A stretch of 64,000 bases of DNA from Mactra quadrangularis (taxonomy: Eukaryota > Mollusca > Bivalvia > Venerida > Mactridae): assembly GCA_025267735.1 (NCBI GenBank), contig CM046294.1, positions 38,439,570-38,503,569 of the forward strand. The letters run 5' to 3'. The notes beneath the pieces are model-generated. The model was not told the origin of the DNA. It was given only the letters and a program-made list of their open reading frames with translations, and searched no databases. The translations under genes and the position numbers were made by a program. Each line of letters opens with the position of its first letter. Positions within the stretch are counted from its first letter, which is position 1. Positions 49,240-62,347 of the stretch are shown piece by piece.

Positions 49240-49826
49240 TTGTACTATATATTTCAGTCATTTATGGTCAGATCTATACGAAATTTCATACAATGATAAC
49301 ATACTATCTGGCTTAATTGTGGATTATTCCCCTTTGTAATTTCGGATGAATGGTGTCGTAAACAATTGAGTTAAAGTTTTTATGTACCATATATTTCTGC
49401 CATATATAGTCAGATCTCTACGAAACTTCATTCAATGATAACATTTTATGTAATGAACATAATAAGGAAGTAACCACATTCTACATGGCTTAATTATGGA
49501 TTATTTCCCATGGTAATTTTTGCGTTTGAGTTTTCAATTTGTTGTATATCTCTGTCATTTACGGTCAGATTCTAATGAAATTTCATACAATGATTACATA
49601 CCACATCATGAACAGAATAAAAAAGTAACCACAACTCTTCCTGTCTTAACTATGAATTATTTCTCTTTGCACATAAAGTTTTCAATTTGTTGTATATCTC
49701 TTTCGTTTATGGTTCGATCTAGATGAAATTTGCACACAATGTTGTCATACCATGTGATTAACAAAATTAGAAAGTAACCGCAAATCTAACTGGCTTAAAA
49801 GTTGATTATTTTCTTTTGTATTTAAA
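49240..49826 (+). repeat. Tandem repeat, about four units of about 148 bp
   Basis: TTTTCAATTTGTTGTATATC begins at 49531 and 49679, exactly 148 bp apart. Earlier, more diverged units begin near 49377 and 49240. Each holds GGTCAGATCT...GAAATTTCATACAATGAT and a GGCTTAATT...GATTATT block. Confidence 0.75.
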
Positions 49827-50379
49827 AAAAATTATTTCTGCTGGACAAATGCAGACTTTTCTATAGCAACGAAGGTGACTCCCTAATATCGGTTAAATAG
49901 CAAATAGGCCACACGAACTGAAGAGGGTGTTTCTCCGAGTTCGACAGATTTTGGAAATTAAAAACAATCGGAGAAGTTTTCGAAATCGTTATGAATGACG
50001 TAAAGCACTGCCGTGATTAATCTATTTGCACATTGGATGTTTGATTATCGAATTTAACGAACCTGTTTCGGGTAAAAGTAAATATGTGTTCCTATACCAC
50101 AGTAACTTTATGAAAAGCCTTTATGTAAGCAACAAGTAAATTTCTATTAAACTATGTCAGATTGCGTAAATTGGGAAAACTAGAGCCTCTGGACCGTGAA
50201 AACGATGTAAGCTGGTAATATTTGTAATTTACTCGTTTTTAGTAAATAATCTTACTTACTTATTGCTTACTTATAGTTATAAAATAATTATACGTCATTT
50301 GTTTTTGTAAACAATTTTTTTGTTATTTATGTCGTCGTTCGCTGATTAAATAACCGATGTATGAATATATATGAGATCT

Positions 50380-53300
50380 AAATTGACGATTATACATAAT
50401 AATATTTCTGGGGGAATTAATGAAAATGTTCTGATGTAATCGTTCAGTTAATGATATGTGGTATCAATAGAACAGTAACTGAATGATAAGACTTTGGTAT
50501 AGTTTGCTTTGCTCAACCGTCTACAGATATATATTTGCACAATGACTTCGTATTTTAAAATGTATAATTTATAATACTCTTGATATCGTGATAGCATGTA
50601 TTCAGTCTCCGTAAAACCATTTAAACGTTGACAATTATGACAAAAACTATTTATTTACATAAGCCGTAATTGTTAACTATGCCTTCCCTTTGCAATAAGT
50701 AAACTAAATATTATAAAATGAGTACATGTATAAACGTTGCGTGCAATGTAATATGAATACGATTGTATTTGTTTAACAAATATGTTTGATATATTCATAG
50801 CTCATTTCAATAGTTCATAGATTTATTACAAGATCCATTAATATATTTTCTTTTGACTCTGTCAGGAGCGATTGATTTGTATTGAACTATAAAAATATTA
50901 TAAACATGTTCTTTCATTTGTAAGACTTTAATAAGAGTTTATTCAAACCGCAAAATATTAACTTCTTGAGTTATGATTTATTCTTTAATAAAGAATAGAA
51001 ACGTATTCAATATGTACAGCATAACGTAGCTTTAAGCAAAATAATAAAAGTTTACTTTTGGAGGAATATAAACTTAAATTAATTTAAATTGCTTACCTAA
51101 TACATTTAAATCTATTTGAGAAATATTATTTTGATTTGAAAGAATAAATTTTAATAAATTCTATCAATTGATACACCAGTTAAGCATTTTTTTATACCAG
51201 TCAATCAATTGTTCAGGGATTTAAGAAAACTTTTATATCTTCTACTCGTATTCAATTTAAAGAAATCATTACTGCTGGAATGCAATGTGATTGTAACTTC
51301 ACAATGTGGCAATTGTTTGGGGTATTATGACAGGCAGTTATCATAAACATGCTCCATGGAAGGACAAATATAAAATGATAGTAAATATTCAGTAGATTTA
51401 TCCAACGTAAAAAACATTGATCAAATGTCATAAATGATTTTAGTTTAACTCAATTTGTAGTAGTTCGATTACATGACCGGCATGCGTTTGTTAAAACGGT
51501 AGAACTATTAGTGTGATATATACAAGAGGGCCAATCGTATAATAGACATAATTAGACAAATTACATGTCAAATTGTCTACATTGATACTTGTACTAGGTG
51601 TTCGTATCAGTACCTCAAGTTCTGCCGTACTAGGTGAGCTTGTGCGCTTTCCATTGTCTGTTACTTGTAAAGAAAGAGCTTTAAAATATTGGATCAAAAT
51701 TAAGAATACCCAGAATTCATATACATACCAAATTTAAAGAGAAAAATGTTACAGTAATGAAATAAAATCTTCGTGATATTGCTCTCTAACATACATAAGA
51801 GAATTTAGGACTTGCGTATCTTTTTAACAGTAATACTTTAAATAACAACCATGTAAAGTTATTAAAGTTATGACTGTGCGATCAATATGTACAGACATGG
51901 CATAATAATATAAACAAACAAACAAAAGTGTCATAATTTTAAAATGTATACAACTGAATATACTTTCGAAAAATATATTGACTTCATTCAAAATGAAAGT
52001 ACAGTGGAACCTGTATTAACGGTCACCTCTATATAGCGTGACCCTGTCCATTACGGTCAGTTCAGGGTCCTCCCAAACAGTTTTGTTCTAATTTGACCCT
52101 TTATATAGCGTGACCCTCTTCAACGCGGTCAGCGGTCACTAGTTTCCGACCGATTTGCGTCGTATAGCGGTCAGTTTAACGGTCAATTGACCGGATCAAG
52201 TAATTTTCACGGATGTGTAAAAATAACGATCACCGTCAACAGCTGACAGAATGTAAACATTTAATCACGCTAAAGGCGTGAAAAACATATTACTGCAATA
52301 GATTATGGCAATTATTGTTGGTTAATCTGTTAAAGAGATGTTTGTGTTTTCTAACAAACAAGATTGAGTGAAAATTATGTATCAATTAAGATAATTTTAA
52401 TGTTTATGCACGATTATATTAAGATTATTTTTCTCAACATACGAGATATTTTTGTATTGAAATTATTTTCTTTGCAGTTAGTTATGATTTTTCGTCGACA
52501 TGGCCAACAATATCTTTATATGAATATGCTTTTCAAGTGGAAAATGACAAGTTATTGAATATTTCCATAGCAATTAGTGCAACTGTGGATATGCGGTTTG
52601 ACAATACATCAAGTCAGAAGAAATGGCTAACTTTTTTAGCTAAATACTAAAATAGCTTGATTTATAATTTCATTTCCAATACAATTCATTGTCCAATGAA
52701 TATTATGTCTTTACATTAATTTTTATTTAAAATGAAATATCATGTTTATATACGACTATAGAATAATTATTGTGATGAAACAGCATAAATAAAAGACTTT
52801 TCCTGTATGTATTTTATTTATTTGTTTGTTTTAAGAGACCCTGTATATAGTGGTCACCTGTCTATAGTGGTCACTTTCAGCCAGTCCCTTAGCTGACCGC
52901 TATAGACAGGTTTGACTGTATTCGAAAAAAATCATGCTTGGCTCACTAAATTTAGAAATTGAAATTGATCGCCATAATGGAACAATTAGACAACATGTAA
53001 TATGTAAATTATGCTCACAAAATGCCATAGAAAACTGAATGTCATTTCTTAATGTCATGCCAATTTGCTAGAAACATCTTATCATTCGCTAAAATATTTT
53101 TACTATTTAATGGCGAATGAAATGAACCTGCAATGGACAAATTGTCAAAATGCATTTAATTCTTTATGAAATTCAGGAAAAACATGTTAGAATCTATACG
53201 TAATGTCTGCCAATGTTAATGTTATAAAGCAATCATGTATTCCTATTTCCAATATCTATTTTAATTTACTAAATACAGACACATACACAAAATGCACGTT

Positions 53301-54154
53301 CAGCTATTTTTTAAGTATTATCGTTTACTAATATATACAGTAGTATTTGTTTTAAACTGACTTGGGACTGAACGCAATTTACATGTCACCTAGTCATCTG
53401 AATAGAATTAATCATTTAAACAATATTTATTTACAAATATATATAATTTCAAGGTTTAAATATATTGTACCGCTAATTGCTGAAGGTGTGTGCATTATAT
53501 ATAAATGGCCACTATGTTTTGGTGCTAAGCATTGTTTTTTGTTTTGTTCGTTAAAATGTAAAACCTGTGTACTTTTTATTATGTTGATGTTATATTAAAT
53601 CATGTATTGTTTAATAATGTTAACAGCCATAAGTAATATGTACTGAATCATATAAACTGTAAAAAAAATCATCAATGATGATGTATTTGAATAAATTAAA
53701 TTTCCAGCCTATACATGTTTGTTCTGTGCTTTATAAAAACGTTCAGCTCCAAATATCACGTTTACATTATTATGACAAAAAAATATGCAAAGGTAACCAC
53801 ACGTGATATTAAATATTATGGGTAGATACAAGTATTTCGTTTAAAAAAATAAACATGAAATTTAATAGCCGGAATGTAAGCATGCATATACATGTTTATC
53901 AATTTCAGATATATGGAAAACATCCGTAAATTATCTCTACATTTATGTATTACTACTTTAAGGGAATAAGTTATGCGTCTGTTGCATTTAAATAACACAA
54001 AATAATTATACATTCCCTGGTATTGTTTCAAATGTAAAAAAAAAACCAAAAGAATCACGTTGCAAAGTTAATTTTTACAAAGGTAATATTACATCTTCAA
54101 ATTAAATAATAAACAATTAAATTTGGAAATTCGTAACCGACTAATCTTTACATG
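50380..54154 (+). repeat. Long dispersed repeat R2, copy 3
   Basis: It follows copies 1 and 2 in order (AATGAGTACATGTATAAACG, CCGTACTAGGTGAGCTTG, ACTGAATATACTTTCGAA), and its end runs into an R1-like segment interrupted by the foldback element. It is split by a pogo-like element at 52002-52918. Confidence 0.7.
52002..52918. mobile_element. pogo/Tigger-like non-autonomous element in R2 copy 3
   Basis: The left end is CAGTGGAACCTGTATTAACGG and the right end, read inward, is CAGTCAAACCTGTCTATAGC. The flanks are TA (52000-52001 and 52919-52920). Several TATAGCGGTCA/TATAGTGGTCA motifs repeat near both ends. The unoccupied site is visible in R2 copy 1 (GATGTATTCGAAAAG near 42269). The one ORF (52364-52558) is not transposase-like. 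Confidence 0.8.
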
Positions 54155-54942
54155 TTAAGGTAGCTCCACACTTTACAAATTAATTTTCGACTTTCCTTCG
54201 ATCTTGCTCAAATTAAGTACACTTGTTAATTAAAGTATCATCTTTTCGGTTTTGGTGTTCAAAATGATTAAAACGTTGCCTTGGTGACGTCGTGCCGCGA
54301 ATTGGCGCTTGACGTATTTTGCGGTTATTTTTGCGTTTCGGCGTTCATAAAATGGACAATAATTGACGCAAATTTATCAAACAAACTTGTAAATATTCTG
54401 CATACACATGGCAAAGCGATGCAAAGGTCGGTGTTAACGAATTACAGTATAGATTGTGTTCTCATAGCTTTAAACGTCGTGCGACGGTGATTTTATTAGC
54501 TCATACAAATGGAATTATTTCATACTGAAACGCATTTTACGAAAAAAGTAGTCTGGTGACATACCCTGAAAATTTAATATGTTATTCTCAGATGCACATG
54601 TTAAGATATAATACAATAAAAAAGACATGTCTTCGAGCTACTTTTTTCGTAATTCAACGTTTTAGAGAAGTAATTGTATGAAATAAAGACAGTTTTTCTC
54701 TGACGTCGTAGGCGACGTCGCGTAAATTGAATGTGTTTAAATCTTTAAAAATACTTAAAGAAAATGTAAACTGCATTAATAACAATGAGAAAAAATAACT
54801 TTTAAAAAATAAAATATAATTATGTATTATGTATACACGGTATGCGTGAATATATATACATGTACATACATATATTTTTATCAAATATAATTTCTTAGGC
54901 TATTAAGACTAAAAGAAAAAAAATACATATTTATAGTATTCG

Positions 54943-55040
54943 TTTGTTTGTTTGTTTGTTTGGGTTTTACGGCGCACCAACACAGAAAGTTCATATCGCG
55001 CCGAAAGCTATTAATGATACTAATAATTCAAACTATATTA
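54943..55040 (-). mobile_element. LINE 3'-end fragment
   Basis: TTTG repeats followed by GGGTTTTACGGCGCACCAAC and ATATCGCGCCGAAA match the 3' end of the full-length LINE (36180-36240). Only about 100 bp remain, a severely 5'-truncated copy lying inside the foldback element. Confidence 0.85.
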
Positions 55041-55580
55041 ATGATGTAAAAAATACGCATGCTTTTGAAATAACTAAGACTTTACCATGTACTATATAAT
55101 TACTTAGTACTTGGTGACCAGAAGGCGGATATGTCAAAGATTATTATTATTGTTATAAACTTCAAATGTACCTGCTTCACAATTGAGCTAATCATTTCAA
55201 TACACTATGTGCAAAATTGAGCTTAACATTTGTATGAAATAAATACTTTGTAATATGCAGTTTTGCTCACACCGTAAAAAACTTCAACATGGCTGTTCGG
55301 GCGGATTCATATTTCAGACAAATAGTTTAAACTATGTATATCTAACCCCGTTACAGTGGATAGTGTTTTTTATAATAAACCGAATCTATTGAAAATTGTT
55401 CGACAACGTATCTGTCTTGTCTAATTTGTTCTTGTAAGATTTTGTTTTGCATTTTACATTTTGACATTTTTAATTCAATAATAATACACAATGTACCAAT
55501 GCAATTTTTTTCTAATGAATTGTAACTTTAAATCTATATTACATAGATCATTCTGTTATGTTTTATCAGGTCAACGAAAA

Positions 55581-56051
55581 TCACGGCCTATCGCCAAGTA
55601 AAGCTACAGTCACATAAACATGAAAAAAGCCGTGAGGGCACCGTGCGGGGGCAGTGCGATCAAGCTCCGCATGGACTTGTACGAAATCTTGTGTACCCGG
55701 ACGGACTGTTACGTTTTTACGAGTGTCCGTAACATGAACCCAAGATACACGTATCAGTTTCAAAGTGAAATCATGAACAAAATCGTTAAAAAAGTATGGA
55801 TTAAACTTGCATATCTTCCAGCTACGGCTCCGTACGGGTTTGTTGTTTTTGTGCCAGGCGCGCACTGTCACCATAATACGCAAGGCTTCCCACGATCTAC
55901 GGCTGTATGCACGAACTGACCCAGCAACAAGCCACGATTTTATGGGACTGATGCATAAAACAACGGCAAGTGTACTAACAAACGAGATAAAAAGCGTTCT
56001 AATCAGATGTTGGTGGAAACGAGCACAGATTGAAAAAAGAGCCGACTGCAA
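55581..56051 (-). other. CG-rich repeat with a 156-codon frame
   Basis: A minus-strand frame of 156 codons (MQSALFSICARFHQHLI at the start, SPIKSWLVAGS in the middle) crosses this block. The DNA coding for SPIKSWLV recurs near 33276, where the downstream frame is broken. I do not recognise a protein family and treat it as part of a decayed repeat. Confidence 0.35.
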
Positions 56052-56086
56052 CTAAAATTAAAAGGAAAAAGGTCCACTTCATTTCA

Positions 56087-56230
56087 TTAAGCTATTGAAG
56101 GCATCACATATAAGAGTGGAATACATACAATTATGTCTGTAACAGACGATGATTCAGTAACATGATATATTCCGGCACCGGTCTTATGTCCTGGTCCACC
56201 TACAATAGGAGCACAGAAAGGATCAGTCAT
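56087..56230 (-). CDS. Small unrecognised ORF inside the foldback element
   Basis: ATG at 56228-56230 opens MTDPFCAPIVGGPGHKTGAG, and the frame continues to TAA at 56087-56089 (47 residues). The first 35 residues look protein-like, rich in Gly, Pro and charged residues, and then turn hydrophobic (IIVCIPLLYV). It could be a first exon captured by the element, with a donor that I cannot fix, or a chance ORF. Confidence 0.25.
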   Translation of the reverse strand: MTDPFCAPIVGGPGHKTGAGIYHVTESSSVTDIIVCIPLLYVMPSIA

Positions 56231-56871
56231 TATTCTTTTGGTCTAGGTAAAATTGAAACATATAATACAATTATATTGAACTGTAAGATTGCATAAACTA
56301 AAACGTCACAATGCACAGTATATTTAATGTTTGGGTAATATTAGACATTAAATACGAGCGTATTGCTAACAAACTATTTTGATAACCCGTAATTCACACG
56401 CATTGAGCATCGTTGTTTGCGTGGTAAGACAATCAACTCGTTATTCTTCAGTCGCGGGATCGAACTCTGGTTGACACGTCTTTTTTCTCTATTTTTCATT
56501 TAATTTCTGACGGTTTGTGTAAAGCCAAGTGCAGTTGTGACAATAGTAATAATTATAATTGTGTTGCAACCTTAATCACAGAACTAATCACCCAGAGGCT
56601 ACATTTGAAACGCACTATTCGATCAATATTGCGTACGTTTAATTTGTATTGTGTATACATGAATACACACTACATGGTATTTCCGTTAATTCTTTACTTT
56701 ATTATCAAAATTGTCTTTTTACAGCATATTCGTCAGATATTCTTTAAATAACTGCAGTAGACATTTCGTCGGGAAAAATCAGTGCATATGTTAAACCGGC
56801 AAATGGATACATTCCTGAAAATGTACGTCGACTAAATGAATTAGAAATTCACAGTGAAATCTACCATCATG

Positions 56872-57240
56872 CAAGTCTACTGATCGAGGGGTCGTGTGTT
56901 CGATTCCCGGGCGGGGCATACTTTCGTGGAGATTGGTCATGAAATTATTTCTACGGCTATTCTCCCTCCTACCAATGATCTTTAATTATGTAGGGCAGTG
57001 GTCAGTCACTGATGAAGTATGCGCTTAGTTGTTGGTTAACAGCGAAATCCAGAGATTTAGCCTTTCCAGGAGAAGTGAGTTGGTTGACTGACCACCGTTA
57101 TATGACCAATATAATGTGTTGCTACGGCGTTAAACCCAACAAACAAACAAACAAACAAACAAACAAACAAACAAACAAACACACAAACAAACAAACAAAC
57201 AAACAAACAAACAAACAAACAAACAAACAAACAAACAAAC
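56872..57240 (+). mobile_element. tRNA-derived SINE with long (CAAA)n tail
   Basis: It starts AAGTCTACTGATCGAGGGGT, with box B-like GTGTTCGATTCCCGG, runs through the same body as the SINE at 17071-17362, and ends GCTACGGCGTTAAACCC followed by about 27 CAAA units. No clear target duplication. It lies inside the foldback element, so it is younger than that element. Confidence 0.8.
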
Positions 57241-58189
57241 ATATAGCCATTGCTAGTATTGTATTACGTCAACACTCAATGACGTATTTTTCTTGCATTC
57301 TTGTGCATCCATCATTCAAATATCATACGACATATATGTATTTTGAAGTACCTTTACTGTTCATACTTTACGTATTTTATGTTTTTTGTATCATGTATAA
57401 GTCTTGGTTTTTTTCAGTCTTACTAGCCTAAGAAATTATATTTGATAAAAAATATATGAATGTATATATATATACACTCATACAGTTATTTTTTCTCATT
57501 GTTATTAATGCAGTTCAGTTTACCTTTTCTTTACGTATTTTTAAAGATTAAAACACATTCAATTTACGCGACGTCGCCTACGACGTCAGAGAAAAACTGT
57601 CTTTATTTCATACAATTACTTCTCTAAAATGTTGAATTACGGAAAAAGTAGCTCGAAGACATGTATTTTTTATTCCATAATATCTTTACATGTACATCTG
57701 AGAATAACATATTAAATTGTCAGGGTATGTCACCGGACTACTTTTTTCGTAAAATGCGTTTCAGTATGAAATAATTCCATTTGTATGAGCTAATAAAATC
57801 ACCGTCTCACGACGTTTAAAGCTATGAGAACACAATATATACTGCAATTCGTTAACACCGACCTGTGCATCGCTTTGCCATGTGTATGCAGATTATTTAC
57901 AAGTTTGTTTGATACATTTCCGTCAATTATTGTCCATTTTATGAACGCCGAAACGCAAAATTACCGCAAAATACGTCACGCGCCAATTCGCGGCACGACG
58001 TCACCAAGGCAACGTTTTAATCATTTTGAACACCAAAACCGAAAAGACGAAACTTTAATTGACAAGTGTACTTAATTTGAGCAAGATCGAAGGAAAGTCG
58101 AAAATTAATTTGTAAAGTGTGGAGCTACCTTAAAACAAATTAAATAATAAAAAAATCATAATCTTTCAACAATCCTTACATATTAAAAC

Positions 58190-61100
58190 AAATCGATTGT
58201 ATGCTGATAGAGTCAAAGTTATGAACAGAAGAGATGCAAGAAGAAATTAAAAAATGAGAAAGCGAATTTATTTAATTAAACTTACAGTTAAACGATATCC
58301 ATATAAGTAGCGCGCTCATCGAATGGTGGCCAGAATATGAATAAGTCATGCGTTTATATTTGGGTAAACACATTTTATCTTCCGGTATACGGTTGTCTTT
58401 TACGTCTTACTCAAGTAAAAGAGGGCCGTGTTACTAGATCGTTCACCTGAGTATATAATCATTATGTAACTTTCAGATATTTGAGGATCTAGCGTACGCC
58501 AATGCGTATATATGATTCAACCAAATTACATAGTTAATTCTCTTAGTTACCCATTATTGAATTCTTCAAATTATTCTGTCTTGCAGCAGTTAATTTTTAA
58601 TCTACATGTAATGAAGATTTTGGCGAAGCTATGACATTACGATTGTACAAGAGATTTTTTGGTGTTCAATATAAGTACCTTTATATGATCTTTAGATAAC
58701 TTATTAAAAGCTAGTTCAATAAATTCTTAAAACTAAAGTAAATTACCAAGAATGTTGATATTTCAAGCAAGTATCATAGCATTACAATATTCAGAGGCTT
58801 TTAAATAAATAATTGAACTTATAACTACATTTCAACAAAATGATCAATTTACAACACAAACGTTTGTGATAATGCCATTATACCATTACAAAATTAATAA
58901 CAAGTTTAATAAAAATTGGAGTAAAATATATGTACATTAGAGTGTTCACGTTTCTATTGACTTGACCTAGCGATCTCAGTCAATGACCCCAATATAATAC
59001 AAATTACGCTAAGTTGCATTGATATAAAGGTTATGTGAAAGTTTGATGAGAAGAAATTTAACTGTGATAGCTAGAGTATCAAATGACTGTTGATGGATGT
59101 CGCTTTAGATAAACCATACACGATAAGGAAATCATGCGTTTAAAGCCTCAAATTAAGCGTAAGCTTAGATTAGATAAAATGTAACATGTATATATCCATC
59201 ATTTAAAAATTTGTTAATTTATATAAATATCACATACTTAAAATCACCAGCAAAAAGATGCTTAGTACAAATATGTATTTTAATAGGATTGGCTAATTAA
59301 AAAACTAGCTATGTATTGAATGACATTATAAATGTTCTACATGCTTAAATGGATGTGTGGTAATATTTAAGTTATCGAAACTTTGCATGGCCTAAATACG
59401 TAGCCCTTACAATAAGTAGATTTAATATTATAGAATGAGTTAAAACTTTGCTTAATATGTAATATGAATAAGAGAAACTTTTTTAATAGGTATATATCAT
59501 GTATCCATATCTCATTTTAAATTTGCATATATTTATTTCACGATCCGTTGATATATTTTCTTTTCTTTTTGTCAGGAGTGATTGATTTGTACTGATGTAT
59601 AAAAAAGATTGTACAACTTGTTTTTTATTTGTAAGACTTTAGTAAGAGTTTTTTTTTTCAAAACGCACAATATTAACTTCCTGATTTATGATTTTATTTT
59701 TTAATAGAGAACATAAAAGTAGTCACTATGTACAGCATAACGTAGTTTTAAGCGAAGTAATATTTGTTTACCTTTGGCGAAAAATATCTTTAGAAATTAA
59801 CTTAAATTTCAATTGCTAACTTACAATATTTAAATAAATTTATTTGTTTTTGGGAGAATATAATTCAGACAATTTTATCAATTGATACAACAGTTAATCA
59901 TTTTTATACCAGTCAAACCAATATTAAGCGATTTAAGGTAAATTTATATATTCTACTCGTAATATATTTTGAAGAAATATATCATAAAATTGGAGTAAAA
60001 TATTTGAACATTAGAGTGTCCATATTTTTATTGACTTGACCTAGCGATCTTAGTCGATGACCCTAATATAATACAAATCACCCTATGTTGCTTTGAGATA
60101 GAGGTTCTGTAAGTTTGATGAGAAGAAAGTATTAAATGACAGTTGATGGATGTCGCTTAAGATAAACCATTCACGATAAGGAAATCAAGCGTTTATAACC
60201 TCAAATTAAGCGTAAGCCTAGGTGAGATAAATTGTTATATGTAATTTTGTCATGAAATAAAGCGTATGTATTCACTTATGTTGACATAGAGATGCGTTGC
60301 TTATCAGGAAGTTATAAACAACTTTGCATAATTACTTTTTACAATGACCCCTGTGTTCTGTCGAGAGATAAAACTTGTGTATATCCATCATTTAAAAATT
60401 TAATAATTTATATTAATAGCACATACTTAAAATGACCAGCATAAGGATGCTTTGTAGCAATATGTATTTTATGTAATAGGATTGGCTAATTAAAAAAAAT
60501 TAGCTAAGTATTGAATGACATTATAAACGGTCTAAAAGCTTAAATGCTTGTGTGTTAAAGTTTAAGTTATCGAAACTTTGCATGTGCTGAATATTTTCTG
60601 TGTCAATGAATAGTATCGATGTATGAACAACTATTTTGTCAAATCATATACCATCTGAAACAAATGTATACAATTTAGGTCAACTGCACTGATAATATTG
60701 CATATAAATTATTACAGGTCGGTCAAGTACTGTTCTTATTGACCTTGGAAATGGTGGGCGTTCCAGATGAACCCTTTCAAAACGCACACTAAATGATGGC
60801 TGACAACTTTTCTTCCTTGCAAAACGATAGAAATCATTCATAAGGTAGTACTTCAAATCCGGCAGTCGGTGTCCTTAGACAATTATGTTTGCCACAGTGC
60901 CGTACTACTTCATATGTTAATATATTTTTGTAGTTGTTGTCCTTACCCGTAAGGTTGTGTTATGATCTTCTCAATGATATAAAAACAATTTGTTATACAA
61001 TGTATACTATATAATTGTGCCAGCATTAAACACATACAACATTATGCCATAACCCTCTTTTTATTTTTCACTTGGCAATAGCCGAAACTATATTACTATT

Positions 61101-61690
61101 AGCTAAATTGGAAACAAGCAGGTTTTTAAGGAAATATTTATTTGACTATCACTTAGTTTATTACACCTATGATTTCATGCCTTTATAACTGTGAAGATGT
61201 CTCACTTCATGTATTTTGTCACTGTCCTACATATTCTATTCTTATTACATCTACCATAAATGTCAAATTGGACATTAATATGAGGGAAGTAACTACTAAG
61301 TAACTTCAATGTGGTGTCATAGCTAATGAACATTTTCATGACGCTGTTGTTCCCTTTATAAACTGTCCTTTGAGATTCGAGTGACTTAGTTCATATTTTT
61401 ATTTTTCTGTTTTGCTTTTGCATGTTTTTGCTCCATTTTTCACACCACATGTGCAAACTATATTTTGAATTGTAAAATTACGTTGTTTTATAGTAGATTT
61501 TGAAGTGTGCAAATAAATTTATTTATACACAGCTTGTCAGTGTAAATCTTAATCATAAAGTGGATGCATATAAGCATTGTAAGCCTGTTATCTAATCCAA
61601 TATTTCCAAAATATATATAACGTACCTATTAACACAGTAGTTCAGTGAAGAGTTGCGGCAGTGAAGGGTGGTAAATAAATCTATTATATA
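58190..61690 (+). repeat. Dispersed repeat R1, copies 3 and 4, with an R2 segment between
   Basis: 58190 to about 59398 matches 3240-4560. About 59398-59995 then switches abruptly to R2 sequence (CCCTTACAATAAGTAGATTT, also at 45532). R1 restarts at 59996 (GTAAAATATTTGAACATTAG) and continues to 61690, matching 3940-5680. The result is a mosaic; no genes are seen. Confidence 0.7.
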
Positions 61691-62347
61691 TATTCTATTT
61701 TTACAAAGTGAAACTAGAAGGGTATGTTTAAAGTCCGGTACATTCAAGTGATAATAATTACTTCCCCTAAGATAGCACTTCTAATTTATTCTGTATTTTT
61801 GGGTCTCCAACACGTTTTTATGACAAAATTCGCCAAAATTTTGATTATATCGAGCGAATTGGCGGCCATTTTGTTTCATTTTTATTTTGGTCAAATGCTT
61901 AACCCAGCTACTGGAGGTGGGTTAAATTTAACCCAAAACTCACCTGGGTTAATTGTAACAAAACCTTTATACAATCACTAACCCAGTGTTTTACCATAAG
62001 TTTTACCAATACATGATTTTTACCCAGTGGTTAAATTTGACCAACGTCTATACAATCGGCCGCTGATGTATTGCATTTTATATAATCTTAGTTCAAATGT
62101 ATGTCAATGACAAACTAGATATCTAATCGCATCTTTAAAAGTATAAATATACCCATTTTAAGATATCTTTCTTTAATATTGTGCTATTACCTTAATGTTA
62201 ATGGTAAAGGTTACTGAATGAAATTTAAGTATGAACAAGTAAATGAATAAATGCTATTTTCACAATCGTTTTTGTTAAGTTGGAATGGACGTATATGTAC
62301 TTATAATAAATATTATTTCAAATCACGTGAAGGTTTAAACAAACAAT
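61691..62347. other. Upstream region of the B-box gene
   Basis: It contains several ACCCAG/GGGTTA motifs in both orientations between about 61900 and 62040 (TTAACCCAGC, GTGGGTTAAATTTAACCCA, CACTAACCCAGTG), which may form hairpins. No other gene is seen. Confidence 0.4.

Larger units (their letters stand above)
54159..58129. mobile_element. TTAA-flanked foldback element with inverted arms of about 0.75 kb
   Basis: The tips GGTAGCTCCACACTTTAC (54159 on) and GTAAAGTGTGGAGCTACC (to 58129) are each flanked by TTAA (54155-54158 and 58130-58133). The left arm, 54159 to about 54920, is the reverse complement of about 57407-58129 with scattered differences and small indels. Shared landmarks include GACGTCGTAGGCGACGTCGC and TTTCTTAGGCTA. 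The 2.5-kb centre holds a LINE 3' tail, a CG-rich repeat, a small ORF and a SINE. No transposase is visible. The TTAA sites suggest a piggyBac-like mobiliser (inference). Confidence 0.85.

Noticed and set aside
54281..54490. Frames in the foldback arms as transposase pieces
   Set aside because: The two arms encode different short frames on the same strand and none resembles a transposase.
57012..57431. 139-codon frame rich in KQTN repeats
   Set aside because: Produced by the (CAAA)n tail of a SINE; the TTTG tracts in the other orientation give similar FVCL runs.
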